From assembly GCF_003436425.1 (NCBI RefSeq), contig NZ_QSPK01000014.1:1-40707 (forward strand): a DNA stretch of 40,707 nucleotides, given 5' to 3'. The position numbers and the translations under genes were made by a program. This document shows, piece by piece, positions 1 to 7,275 of the stretch. Origin of the DNA: Eubacterium sp. TM05-53 (GTDB taxonomy: Bacteria > Bacillota_I > Bacilli_A > Erysipelotrichales > Erysipelotrichaceae). The stretch's first letter is position 1. Each line of letters begins with the position of its first letter. Under the pieces are notes generated by a model that was not told the DNA's origin, did not search any database, and was given only the letters and a program-made list of their open reading frames with translations.

Positions 1-18
1 TTAATAAAGTATTTGTGT

Positions 19-38
19 CCGCGCGACTTTAGGCGCGG
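19..38 (+). promoter_or_regulatory. GC-rich hairpin in 5' leader of the methionine sulfoxide reductase gene
   Basis: Positions 19-24 (CCGCGC) and 33-38 (GCGCGG) form a 6-bp all-GC stem with an 8-nt loop in otherwise AT-rich DNA. It ends 5 nt before the ribosome-binding site (ATGGAGG, 44-50) of the next gene. It could be a leader structure or the base of an upstream terminator; there is no T-run after it, which argues against a terminator. The window edge hides what lies upstream. Confidence 0.4.
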
Positions 39-54
39 GGAAATGGAGGAAAAA

Positions 55-501
55 ATGAATGAAATTTTAATTGAACAATCCAAGTATTTGGTAGACAAAA
101 CACTGCCAAACATCGCAAATATTTCCAATTTGATTGCTCTTTTATTCCATGAAATGGAAAACATCAATTGGTTAGGCTTCTATATTTGTGATGAAAAAAA
201 TCAAGAATGCACTTTAGGACCTTTCCAAGGAAAAGTAGCCTGTACTCGTATTCCATATGGAAAGGGTGTTGTAGGTACTTGTGCTAAAACACAAGAAACA
301 CAAAGAATTGAAGACGTACACAAGTTTCCAGGTCACATTGCCTGTGATTGTGCTTCCAATTCTGAAATTTGTATTCCAATAAAAAAAGATGACAAACTTG
401 TTGCCATCTTAGATATTGATTCTTTTGAATTCAATAACTTCTCAAAAGAAGACCAAGTCATCTTAGAAAAGATCTGCGAATTCTTTATTCCCCTTTTCTA
501 A
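55..501 (+). CDS. msrC: Free methionine-(R)-sulfoxide reductase (GAF-domain fRMsr)
   Basis: This 148-residue cytoplasmic enzyme reduces free methionine-R-sulfoxide, repairing oxidised methionine. The whole protein is one GAF domain with the family signatures NWLGFYI (38-44), LGPFQGKVAC (54-63) and PGHIACDCASNSEI (92-105). The start at 55 is chosen because GGAGG lies 5 nt upstream and the protein then has family length; an upstream in-frame ATG at 13 would add 14 non-homologous residues across the hairpin. The E. coli enzyme uses three cysteines. Here Cys63 and Cys97 match two of them, but the middle one (GVCGTA in the family) is Val73, with a Cys three residues later (GVVGTC, Cys76), and there is an extra Cys99. 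The gene converges with the acetyltransferase gene and the two 3' ends overlap by 17 nt. Confidence 0.93.
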   Translation: MNEILIEQSKYLVDKTLPNIANISNLIALLFHEMENINWLGFYICDEKNQECTLGPFQGKVACTRIPYGKGVVGTCAKTQETQRIEDVHKFPGHIACDCASNSEICIPIKKDDKLVAILDIDSFEFNNFSKEDQVILEKICEFFIPLF

Positions 502-1198
502 GTACGAAGATATCATCTAGACTCGATTCACTTTGTAGAACTGTCAAAGCATCTAGTAAATCTCTAGATAGTTCATCATCTACAATTTGAACAAGGAATG
601 ACTTTGTCAATTGACGCTTCGAATGAAGAAAAGCCCTTTGTACAATCGTCTTACCCAGTTGATACTCATTTGAAAGTGCCTGTACAATTAAACTCTTTTC
701 TGGTGAAACACCAATTAGAAGGTTGCAGGCCTTTTTTTCGTGCAAGAAAGAAAGACTTCCCTTAAAACTTAGAGCATCATTGACATCTACCTTTAAAATC
801 TGTTCATCAAAAATTCCCCAATACGCAAAACTATATACAGGATGATTTGAACGATATACATCTTTATAGTGCAAAAACAAATTTGTGCACTCTGGATAGA
901 TTTCACTCGGCGTATACAACACATGATAGCCTGGCAAGTTTTCACGCACTTCTTTCCACTTTTCAAAAGGATATAGATTCTCTGTACAAGCCGGATCCAA
1001 ACAAGAATAGGAGAAACAAGGCATACACAATAAGCCTGTATCCCCAATTAATTCTTGCAGTGTTTCTATCAACATTTGATAGTTACCCACCAAACCACTA
1101 TAACGAGATAGATCTGCTTCTAATAAAATTTTACTTCCCTTTTCAATGCCCAAGTCGATAAATATTTGTTTAAAATCTTCTTTTGTATAAATTTCCAT
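485..1198 (-). CDS. AAC(3)-family (antibiotic N-acetyltransferase-like) protein
   Basis: 237 residues that resemble the aminoglycoside 3-N-acetyltransferase/YokD fold, acetyl-CoA-dependent cytoplasmic enzymes. Visible family features are the N-terminal segment KGSKILLEADLSRYSGLVG, the MPCFSYS strand-loop (family: MPTFS), and RSNHPVYSFAYWG (family: RSxHPxxSxxAxG). It is about 30 residues shorter than typical resistance enzymes and the middle, where the catalytic His/Asp region lies, is divergent, so it need not acetylate aminoglycosides. Members in anaerobic Bacillota are often uncharacterised. It begins 16 nt after glpK on the same strand and has no clear Shine-Dalgarno, so it is probably co-transcribed with glpK. 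Family assignment is fairly confident; substrate is unknown. Confidence 0.72.
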   Translation of the reverse strand: MEIYTKEDFKQIFIDLGIEKGSKILLEADLSRYSGLVGNYQMLIETLQELIGDTGLLCMPCFSYSCLDPACTENLYPFEKWKEVRENLPGYHVLYTPSEIYPECTNLFLHYKDVYRSNHPVYSFAYWGIFDEQILKVDVNDALSFKGSLSFLHEKKACNLLIGVSPEKSLIVQALSNEYQLGKTIVQRAFLHSKRQLTKSFLVQIVDDELSRDLLDALTVLQSESSLDDIFVLRKGE

Positions 1199-1214
1199 GC
1201 CAATATTCTAACTT

Positions 1215-2696
1215 TTATTTATAACTCTGGCAAGTTTTTACCGCCTTTTTCCAGTTCGCATACAAACTAGCCATCTCTTCTTCACTCTTTTCAGGCACAA
1301 ACTCTTTTTGCAGATCTACCCCAAGCTCATCTTTTGTCCAATATCCACAAGAAAGACCTGCCAAATAAGCTGCACCTAAAGCCGTTAATTCATTGGTCTT
1401 AAAGCGTTGCACAGGCATTTGAAGTAGATCACTCTGGAACTGCAACAAGAAATCATTGGCAGCCGCACCACCATCGACCTTCATCGATGTAATATCAATT
1501 TGACTATCCTGTCTCATAGCTTCCAATACATCCTTTGACTGATAGGCCATAGATTCTAAGGCAGCACGTACAATATGATTTTTATTGGCCCCAAAAGTTA
1601 AACCAACAATACTTGCCTGACAAGCATCATCCCAATATGGTGCCCCCAAACCTACAAAGGCCGGCACAATATAGACACCATTGGTATTTTCTACACTTTC
1701 TGCCATGCCTTGTGTATCTTTCGTATTTTCAAACAACTGCAACTGATCACGAAGCCACTTCATTAAACTACCAGATACAAAAATACTTCCTTCTAATGCA
1801 TAATTCACTTGATTCCCAATCTGCCAAGCAACAGTCGATAATAAACCATTCTTCGATTCAACAATTTTATCTCCTGTATTCATCAACATGAAGCCACCAG
1901 TTCCATAAGTATTCTTAATGCCACCGGCACTAAAGCAGCCTTGACCAAATAGTGCAGCCTGCTGGTCTCCTACTACCGAACAAATTGGAACTTCCTGGCC
2001 AAAGAAATGATACGAAGCTGTCTTACAATACGCATAAGATGTTGGTTTGACTTCCGGTAAGATTTGTCTAGGAATATCAAACATTTCTAATAATTCTTCA
2101 TCCCAAGATAATGTATGAATATTAAATAGTAAAGTACGGCTCGCATTCGATACATCCGTAATATGTGTTAAAGAACCCGATAACTTCCATACGATCCAGC
2201 TGTCCATTGTTCCAAATAAGACTTCGCCTTTTTTTGCCTTTTCATAGACATCTGGATTTTGATCAAAAATAAAACGAATCTTACTTGCTGAAAAATAAGG
2301 ATCAATACGAAGACCTGTTTTCGCCTTTACAACCTCTTCATACCCCTTTGCTTTCCAATCATCGCAAATACTCTTTGTTTGTTTAGACTGCCAAACAATA
2401 GCTGGACTTACTGGAAGTCCAGTATAAGCATCCCATAAAACACTGGTTTCACGCTGGTTACTAATTCCAATCGCAGCAACTTGTTCAGGACGGATCTTAC
2501 TTTTTAAGATCACCTCACTCATAACAGCCAAACATGCTAACCAAATCTCATTGGCATCTTGTTCTACCCATCCTGGATGTGGGTAGGATATTGTCGTTTC
2601 TTTTTGGGCAATCTCAACCACATTGGCTTTCTTATCAAATAGAACAGCACGCGTACTTGTGGTTCCGTGGTCGATTGCTAAAATATATTTTTGCAT
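1215..2696 (-). CDS. glpK: Glycerol kinase
   Basis: 493 residues, full length for GlpK of the FGGY sugar-kinase family. It phosphorylates glycerol to glycerol 3-phosphate with ATP in the cytoplasm. Diagnostic segments: the N-terminal phosphate-binding loop AIDHGTTSTRAVLFD (7-21), GWVEQDANEIW, the substrate loop ISNQRET, GTMDSWIVWKLSG, and GTGGFMLMNTG and KVDGGAAANDFLLQFQSD of the second ATPase lobe. The histidine that HPr phosphorylates in Gram-positive GlpK lies near residue 230; the equivalent segment here reads YHFFGQEVP, so PTS control is plausible. The start follows AAGGAG. No glpF or glpD is adjacent, so it stands apart from the usual glp operon. A promoter with an overlapping inverted repeat lies upstream. 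Confidence 0.97.
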   Translation of the reverse strand: MQKYILAIDHGTTSTRAVLFDKKANVVEIAQKETTISYPHPGWVEQDANEIWLACLAVMSEVILKSKIRPEQVAAIGISNQRETSVLWDAYTGLPVSPAIVWQSKQTKSICDDWKAKGYEEVVKAKTGLRIDPYFSASKIRFIFDQNPDVYEKAKKGEVLFGTMDSWIVWKLSGSLTHITDVSNASRTLLFNIHTLSWDEELLEMFDIPRQILPEVKPTSYAYCKTASYHFFGQEVPICSVVGDQQAALFGQGCFSAGGIKNTYGTGGFMLMNTGDKIVESKNGLLSTVAWQIGNQVNYALEGSIFVSGSLMKWLRDQLQLFENTKDTQGMAESVENTNGVYIVPAFVGLGAPYWDDACQASIVGLTFGANKNHIVRAALESMAYQSKDVLEAMRQDSQIDITSMKVDGGAAANDFLLQFQSDLLQMPVQRFKTNELTALGAAYLAGLSCGYWTKDELGVDLQKEFVPEKSEEEMASLYANWKKAVKTCQSYK

Positions 2697-2719
2697 AGAA
2701 AAATCTCCTTATATGTCTT

Positions 2720-2748
2720 ATTTTAATCTTTTTGTAAGCCCTTTACAA
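2720..2748 (-). promoter_or_regulatory. glpK promoter with overlapping inverted-repeat operator
   Basis: Reading the minus strand, TTGTAA (2743-2748), a 17-nt spacer and TAAAAT (2720-2725) make a sigma-A type promoter 24 nt before the glpK start. The -35 is one arm of the inverted repeat TTGTAA-N5-TTACAA (2732-2748), a likely repressor or activator site. The regulator is unknown; the repeat is not a clear cre box. Confidence 0.6.
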
Positions 2749-2760
2749 GATTTCATAGAC

Positions 2761-2790
2761 AAAAGAAAAGAGATGTCAAAAACATCTCTT
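2761..2790 (-). terminator. pheT terminator
   Basis: Minus-strand hairpin AAGAGATGT (2782-2790) / ACATCTCTT (2768-2776) with a 5-nt loop, followed by TTCTTTT. It starts at the pheT stop codon and ends the pheST transcript before the glpK promoter. Confidence 0.8.
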
Positions 2791-5176
2791 AACTACGAAG
2801 TGTTGCATTGCAATCTTTTTGAATATGTTCAAGGATAGCTTCAAACACTTGGTTGATTTCTTCATCTTTTAATGTATGAGAATCCGACTGGAATGTGATC
2901 GATAACGCAACTGATTTTTCATCTTTACTTACGTGTTCACCTTCATAAACATCAAATACTTCTACATCACGAATGATCATTTCTTTATTGAAACGCCCCT
3001 GTTTATTGATTGTATCCACAACTTTTTGTACTGGCATTGTACGATCTAAAACGAATGCCAAGTCACGAGATACACTTGGATATTTTGAAACTGGAGTGAA
3101 TTTGATTTTTGATTTCTTCACATCGATCAACGCATCAAAATCAAGTTCAGCCATCACAATATTCTTACCATATTGAGGATGAATATCACCTAATAATCCG
3201 ACACAATCTTTTCCTAACATGATCTTAGCACTGCGATATGGATGGAAGTGTGTTGTGTCTAAATCATTTTCTACAAATGAAATTCTTTGAGATGCAATAC
3301 CAATTTGTTCTAAGAAAGCTTCCACTAAACCTTTTAATGTATAGAAATCACTTGGTGTTACATCATTTGTCCAACGAGTTTGTTGCAAGTTTCCACTCAT
3401 GGCGATGGCTAAATGCATCTTAGCTCCACTTACGCCAGCCACATCACTCAATTCAAAGACATTGACATCTTTAATATTACGAGCACGGTTATAAGAAACC
3501 AAATCTAATAAGCTTGGCAAAATGCTTGTACGAATATAGCGACGCTCTTCACTCATAGGACTCGCAAGTTCGATAGCTTCATCCGTATTGAAAATCGCAT
3601 TATCTTTCTTTTCTGTACTGATCAAAGTATATGTTAAACAATCCTGTAAACCTTGACTACATAAGAATTGACGTGCCTGACGAGTCAATTGTTGTTTATA
3701 AGTCAACTTACCTTCTGTCATAGGCATAACAGGAAGTGTACTTGGTAAACGATCATAGCCTAACATACGAATGACTTCTTCACTTAGATCTGCCATACCT
3801 TCCATATCAGTTCTTGAACTTGGAATGTGGCAAGTAATCAAATCATTTGCTACTTCAGGTTTAAAGTCTAAGCGTGTAAATACATCGACAACTTCATCTA
3901 AGTTGAAGTCTGTACCTAAACGATTATTGATAGCTTCTAAAGTACAAGAAATAGATTTTGGTTCGTAAGGAACTTGTCCATATTGAACTGTTTCTTCAAT
4001 ACCTGTCGCATCCGCATATTCAATCAACAATTGAACAGCACGATCCAATGCTTTTTTACTAGCTAATGGCTCAATACCTTTTTGGTAGCGAACACTAGCT
4101 TCTGTAGAAAGATTTAAACGGCGTGCTGTATTACGAATCGCAACATGATCAAAAATAGCACATTCAATAATAATTGAATCTGTTGTATCTAAAATCTTAG
4201 AATCATCTCCACCCATAACACCGGCAATACCGATTGGTTTACCTTGGTTTGTGATGACAATATCTTCTGGTTGTAATTTATAAGTTACACCATCTAATGC
4301 CGTATATTCTTCATCAAAGCCATCGGCTACGACAATACTTTGGCTTGGCAATGACTTCGCATCATAGAAGTGCATTGGCTGTCCTGTTTCTAACATAACG
4401 ATATTTGAAATATCGACAATATTATTGATTGATTTTACACCACTAGCTGCCAATAATTCTTTCATCCATTTTGGACTTTCTTTGATAGTTAAGTGGTTGA
4501 TTACTTTTCCATAGAATAATGGACATTTTTCAGTTGTACTTTCAACATGCAAGTTACTAGGTGTACCCACATCACTAGCCCCTTCATATTCTGGAAGTTT
4601 AACTTCACGATTTAAGATGGCACCCGCTTCTTTTGCCATATTAAATGCAGCTAGACAATCATTACGATTTGGTGTTAAACCAATATCTAACACTTCATCA
4701 TCTAAACCTAAATAGCCAAGTGGATCTGTATTTCCTACAGGCGCATCCGCAGGTAATACTTCAATACCATTCTTTTGATCATCATTTAAACTAGCTGGAT
4801 CTACCCCTAGTTCTAGTAATGAACAGATCATACCATTACTTTCAACACCACGAATCACACCATTCTTGATTTCTCCACCGGGTAAAACAGCACCTGGTAG
4901 GGCAACGATTACGTTTTGTCCTGCAGCCACATTGGGTGCACCACACACAATATTGACAACTTCATTTCCAATATTGACAGTTGTACAGTGCAAGTGATCA
5001 CTGTCTGGGTGTTCTGTGCAAGTTTCAACGTGCCCAATCACTAAATTTGTTCCTTGCGATAAATGTTCAATACCTTCTACTTCAAAACCAGCATCGGTAA
5101 TGCGTTTTGCCATTTCTTCAATAGAAAGATCTTGTACATCCATAAATTGATTAAACCATTTTCTTGAAATACGCAT
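2789..5176 (-). CDS. pheT: Phenylalanyl-tRNA synthetase beta subunit
   Basis: 795 residues, full length for bacterial PheT. With PheS it forms the alpha2-beta2 synthetase that charges tRNA-Phe in the cytoplasm. Domains in order: N-terminal B1 start (MRISRKWFNQFMD), EMAP/OB-type tRNA-binding domain (about 40-155, with VIGHVETCTEHPDSDHLH and NIVCGAPNV), B3/B4 editing domain (about 210-400, with FYDAKSL and GIAGVMGG), B5 domain (about 405-475, ending in EEVIRMLGYDRLP), the catalytic-like core, and the C-terminal anticodon-binding fold (about 700-795, KYPSVSRDLAFVLD). It starts 12 nt after pheS behind TAGGAGG, so the two genes are one operon under the T-box. Confidence 0.98.
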   Translation of the reverse strand: MRISRKWFNQFMDVQDLSIEEMAKRITDAGFEVEGIEHLSQGTNLVIGHVETCTEHPDSDHLHCTTVNIGNEVVNIVCGAPNVAAGQNVIVALPGAVLPGGEIKNGVIRGVESNGMICSLLELGVDPASLNDDQKNGIEVLPADAPVGNTDPLGYLGLDDEVLDIGLTPNRNDCLAAFNMAKEAGAILNREVKLPEYEGASDVGTPSNLHVESTTEKCPLFYGKVINHLTIKESPKWMKELLAASGVKSINNIVDISNIVMLETGQPMHFYDAKSLPSQSIVVADGFDEEYTALDGVTYKLQPEDIVITNQGKPIGIAGVMGGDDSKILDTTDSIIIECAIFDHVAIRNTARRLNLSTEASVRYQKGIEPLASKKALDRAVQLLIEYADATGIEETVQYGQVPYEPKSISCTLEAINNRLGTDFNLDEVVDVFTRLDFKPEVANDLITCHIPSSRTDMEGMADLSEEVIRMLGYDRLPSTLPVMPMTEGKLTYKQQLTRQARQFLCSQGLQDCLTYTLISTEKKDNAIFNTDEAIELASPMSEERRYIRTSILPSLLDLVSYNRARNIKDVNVFELSDVAGVSGAKMHLAIAMSGNLQQTRWTNDVTPSDFYTLKGLVEAFLEQIGIASQRISFVENDLDTTHFHPYRSAKIMLGKDCVGLLGDIHPQYGKNIVMAELDFDALIDVKKSKIKFTPVSKYPSVSRDLAFVLDRTMPVQKVVDTINKQGRFNKEMIIRDVEVFDVYEGEHVSKDEKSVALSITFQSDSHTLKDEEINQVFEAILEHIQKDCNATLRS

Positions 5177-5188
5177 ATTTAAATCCTC

Positions 5189-6223
5189 CTACTCATAACG
5201 TTTGAATGTAGAATTGAATCGTTTATCATTTGTATAGAAATGACGAATATCATCAATACCATATTTCAACATCGCAACACGCTCAATACCTACACCAAAG
5301 GCGAAACCACTACATTTTTCTGGATCATATCCAGCCATCTTTAATACGTTTGGATGTACTTCTCCAGCACCTAAAATTTCGATCCATCCAGTACCTTTAC
5401 ATGTTGGACATCCTTTTCCGTTACAAATGTGACAAGAAACATCGACTTCTACGCTTGGCTCTGTAAATGGGAAGTAACTTGGTCTAAAACGAATCTGACG
5501 GTCTTGACCAAATAATTTTTTAGCCATGAATTCCAAAGTTCCCTTTAAGTCCGCTAAAGTGACCTTTTCTCCAATAACCAATCCTTCCATCTGCATGAAC
5601 TGGTGAGAGTGAGTCGCATCATCATCATCACGACGGTATACCTTGCCTGGACATACGACTTTGATTGGTAAATTTGGTGCACTTTCTTCTAATACAACCA
5701 TCTGAATGGCTGTTGTATGTGTTCTTAATAGACGATTTGGATCAATATATAAAGAGTCCTGCATATCACGTGCTGGGTGATCCTTAGGAATATTGGCTCT
5801 TTCGAAACAATATTCATCATCAACAATATCGTCCCCTTCAATAACCTGATATCCTAAACCAATGAATAGATCTTCTAGTTCTTGGCGTACCAAATTTAAT
5901 GGGTGCGCATTTCCTAGTTCTGGTTTACGACCTGGCAATGTAATATCGATCTTTTCAGATTCGATCTTTTTTTGCATTTCTAAAGCCGCCAATTGTTCTT
6001 TCTTTTCTTCAATCATCTTAGAAAGATCTTGTTTCAACTGGTTGACCTTTTGTCCAAAGATAGGTTTTTCTTCTTTCGACAAATCCTTCATGCCCTTCAT
6101 CAACTCTTGAACAGGTCCTTTTTTACCTAGATACAAGACACGTAAATCATTCAATGAAGATGAATCTTTGACATCTTGAATTTTTTGTGTAGCTTCCTGC
6201 AAAAGCTCTTCAATTGTTTTCAT
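5189..6223 (-). CDS. pheS: Phenylalanyl-tRNA synthetase alpha subunit
   Basis: 344 residues, catalytic subunit of PheRS. The N-terminal coiled coil (about 1-85) binds tRNA. The class II catalytic core follows with motif 2 (FRPSYFPFTEPSVEVDV) and motif 3 (GFAFGVGIERVAMLKYGI), plus LRTHTTAIQM. The insert CHICNGKGCPTCKGTGWIE has four cysteines and looks like a small zinc-binding loop, common in Gram-positive PheS. The ATG at 6223 is used because a good ribosome-binding site (AAAGGAAG) precedes it; a longer open frame to 6265 would begin inside the T-box terminator and is not credible. Expression is controlled by the T-box leader upstream. Confidence 0.98.
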   Translation of the reverse strand: MKTIEELLQEATQKIQDVKDSSSLNDLRVLYLGKKGPVQELMKGMKDLSKEEKPIFGQKVNQLKQDLSKMIEEKKEQLAALEMQKKIESEKIDITLPGRKPELGNAHPLNLVRQELEDLFIGLGYQVIEGDDIVDDEYCFERANIPKDHPARDMQDSLYIDPNRLLRTHTTAIQMVVLEESAPNLPIKVVCPGKVYRRDDDDATHSHQFMQMEGLVIGEKVTLADLKGTLEFMAKKLFGQDRQIRFRPSYFPFTEPSVEVDVSCHICNGKGCPTCKGTGWIEILGAGEVHPNVLKMAGYDPEKCSGFAFGVGIERVAMLKYGIDDIRHFYTNDKRFNSTFKRYE

Positions 6224-6240
6224 GTTGTTCTTCCTTTCCC

Positions 6241-6470
6241 TAAAAACAAAAAAAAGACGACGCAAGAACGACTACTGCCGCGTTACCATCTTGCTTCGTC
6301 TTGATAGACACACTTAATTAACCATGATAACCGTATGAAACGGAAGAGGTTTTAACTCTTACTCAAAGGTGAATTCACTATCCCTACTTATATAAACCTT
6401 TCACCAATTGGTTCACTCTCTTTTCTAAGCGTTAAATAGCTACTATGTCTTCTCATTGCTTTAACATTTC
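6241..6470 (-). promoter_or_regulatory. T-box riboswitch (Phe) of pheST
   Basis: The pheST leader holds the T-box consensus on the minus strand, GATGGTAACGCGGCAG (6275-6290), whose TGG-type bulge pairs with the uncharged tRNA acceptor end, in the 5' arm of an intrinsic terminator. In the Stem I region a TTC Phe codon (6371-6373, within GTGAATTCACC) is the likely specifier, matching the downstream genes. Uncharged tRNA-Phe would favour the antiterminator and switch on synthesis of PheRS. Outer limits are approximate. Confidence 0.93.
6248..6300 (-). terminator. T-box regulated terminator
   Basis: Minus-strand arms GACGAAGCAAGA (6289-6300) and TCTTGCGTCGTC (6256-6267), one mismatch, are followed by eight T (6248-6255). 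The T-box sequence is in the 5' side of this hairpin, so antiterminator and terminator are mutually exclusive. Confidence 0.9.
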
Positions 6471-6472
6471 AA

Positions 6473-6501
6473 ATTATATCGAAGTCCATGTTTTTTTTCA
6501 A
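6473..6501 (-). promoter_or_regulatory. pheST promoter
   Basis: On the minus strand: TTGAAA (6496-6501), exactly 17 nt, TATAAT (6473-6478). It sits immediately upstream of the T-box and back to back with the methyltransferase gene. Confidence 0.8.
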
Positions 6502-6513
6502 GCCGAAGTATGG

Positions 6514-6519
6514 TAATAT
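6514..6519 (+). promoter_or_regulatory. Possible -10 box of a leaderless rRNA methyltransferase transcript
   Basis: TAATAT lies only 6 nt before the ATG at 6526 and no Shine-Dalgarno can be seen between 6505 and 6525. If it is the -10 element, transcription would start at or next to the ATG. The -35 is not convincing, so this is a weak call. Confidence 0.3.
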
Positions 6520-6525
6520 TTTTTT

Positions 6526-7260
6526 ATGATTCAATCTGTAAACAATAAGAAAATAAAAGAATACGCCAAACTGATTCAAAAAAAAGAAAGAGATAAGACA
6601 AATCTATTTCTAGTCGAAGGCGAACATATGGTGAAAGAAGCATTTAACGCAAATGCTCTACAAGAATTATTTATCCTTGAAGGCAAAGAATGTCCAGTAG
6701 AATTTAACTATGAAACAGTTACGCAACAAGTATTAAACAAATTGTCAAACCAGAATTCAAATTCAAAGATGATTGGTGTATGTAAAAAACTAAACTTAAA
6801 ACCAGAAAAAGAAGAAAGCATTCTATTACTAGATAATGTACAAGATCCAGGAAATGTAGGTACGATTTTAAGAACCGCTCATTCTTTTGGCATTGACTGC
6901 ATTTATATGTCAAAGGGTTGTGCCGATATCTACAATCCAAAAACGATTCAGTCCAGTCAAGGAGCCTTATTCTATATTCCTGTTATCCAAACGGATTTAG
7001 TAGAAGAAATTAAAAAGCTTCAAGAAAGAAATATTGAAGTGTATGCCACAGCTTTACATGACAATCACAAGGATCTTCAAGATATTAAACCAAGTGAAAA
7101 ATACGCAATTCTAGTTGGTAATGAAGGTCAGGGTGTTCGTAAGGAATTAATTGATTTAAGTGATCACATTGTCAAAATTGAAATGGAAACATTTGAAAGT
7201 TTAAACGTGGCCATTGCCACATCCATTTGTATGTATACATTTAAATACGCAAAAAGGTAG
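6526..7260 (+). CDS. SpoU/TrmH-family rRNA 2'-O-methyltransferase
   Basis: 244 residues, an AdoMet-dependent SPOUT methyltransferase that methylates ribose 2'-OH in rRNA or tRNA. The N-terminal substrate-binding domain (about 1-85, beginning IQSVNNKKIKEYAKL, with FLVEGEHMVKEA) is joined to the trefoil-knot catalytic domain with motif 1 (LLLDNVQDPGNVGTILRTAHSF, where Asn and Arg are conserved), motif 2 (ILVGNEGQGV) and motif 3 (KIEMETFESLNVAIATSI). The first ATG is supported by N-terminal homology although there is no ribosome-binding site. It is closest in layout to the RlmB/YsgA group; the exact target nucleotide cannot be told. In many Bacillota this gene sits next to pheST, as here, divergently transcribed. 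Confidence 0.93.
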   Translation: MIQSVNNKKIKEYAKLIQKKERDKTNLFLVEGEHMVKEAFNANALQELFILEGKECPVEFNYETVTQQVLNKLSNQNSNSKMIGVCKKLNLKPEKEESILLLDNVQDPGNVGTILRTAHSFGIDCIYMSKGCADIYNPKTIQSSQGALFYIPVIQTDLVEEIKKLQERNIEVYATALHDNHKDLQDIKPSEKYAILVGNEGQGVRKELIDLSDHIVKIEMETFESLNVAIATSICMYTFKYAKR

Positions 7261-7275
7261 CACTAGCTACCTTTT
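7252..7275. terminator. Bidirectional terminator between methyltransferase and MATE genes
   Basis: Perfect hairpin AAAAGGTAGC (7252-7261), loop ACTA, GCTACCTTTT (7266-7275). It overlaps the stop codons of both convergent genes and provides T-runs in both directions. Confidence 0.85.

Noticed and set aside
847..1161. 104-codon plus-strand frame opposite the AAC(3)-like gene
   Set aside because: Antisense to a gene with clear family motifs and with no ribosome-binding site.
6224..6265. 14-codon N-terminal extension of PheS
   Set aside because: It begins inside the T-box terminator and lacks homology; ATG 6223 has the ribosome-binding site.
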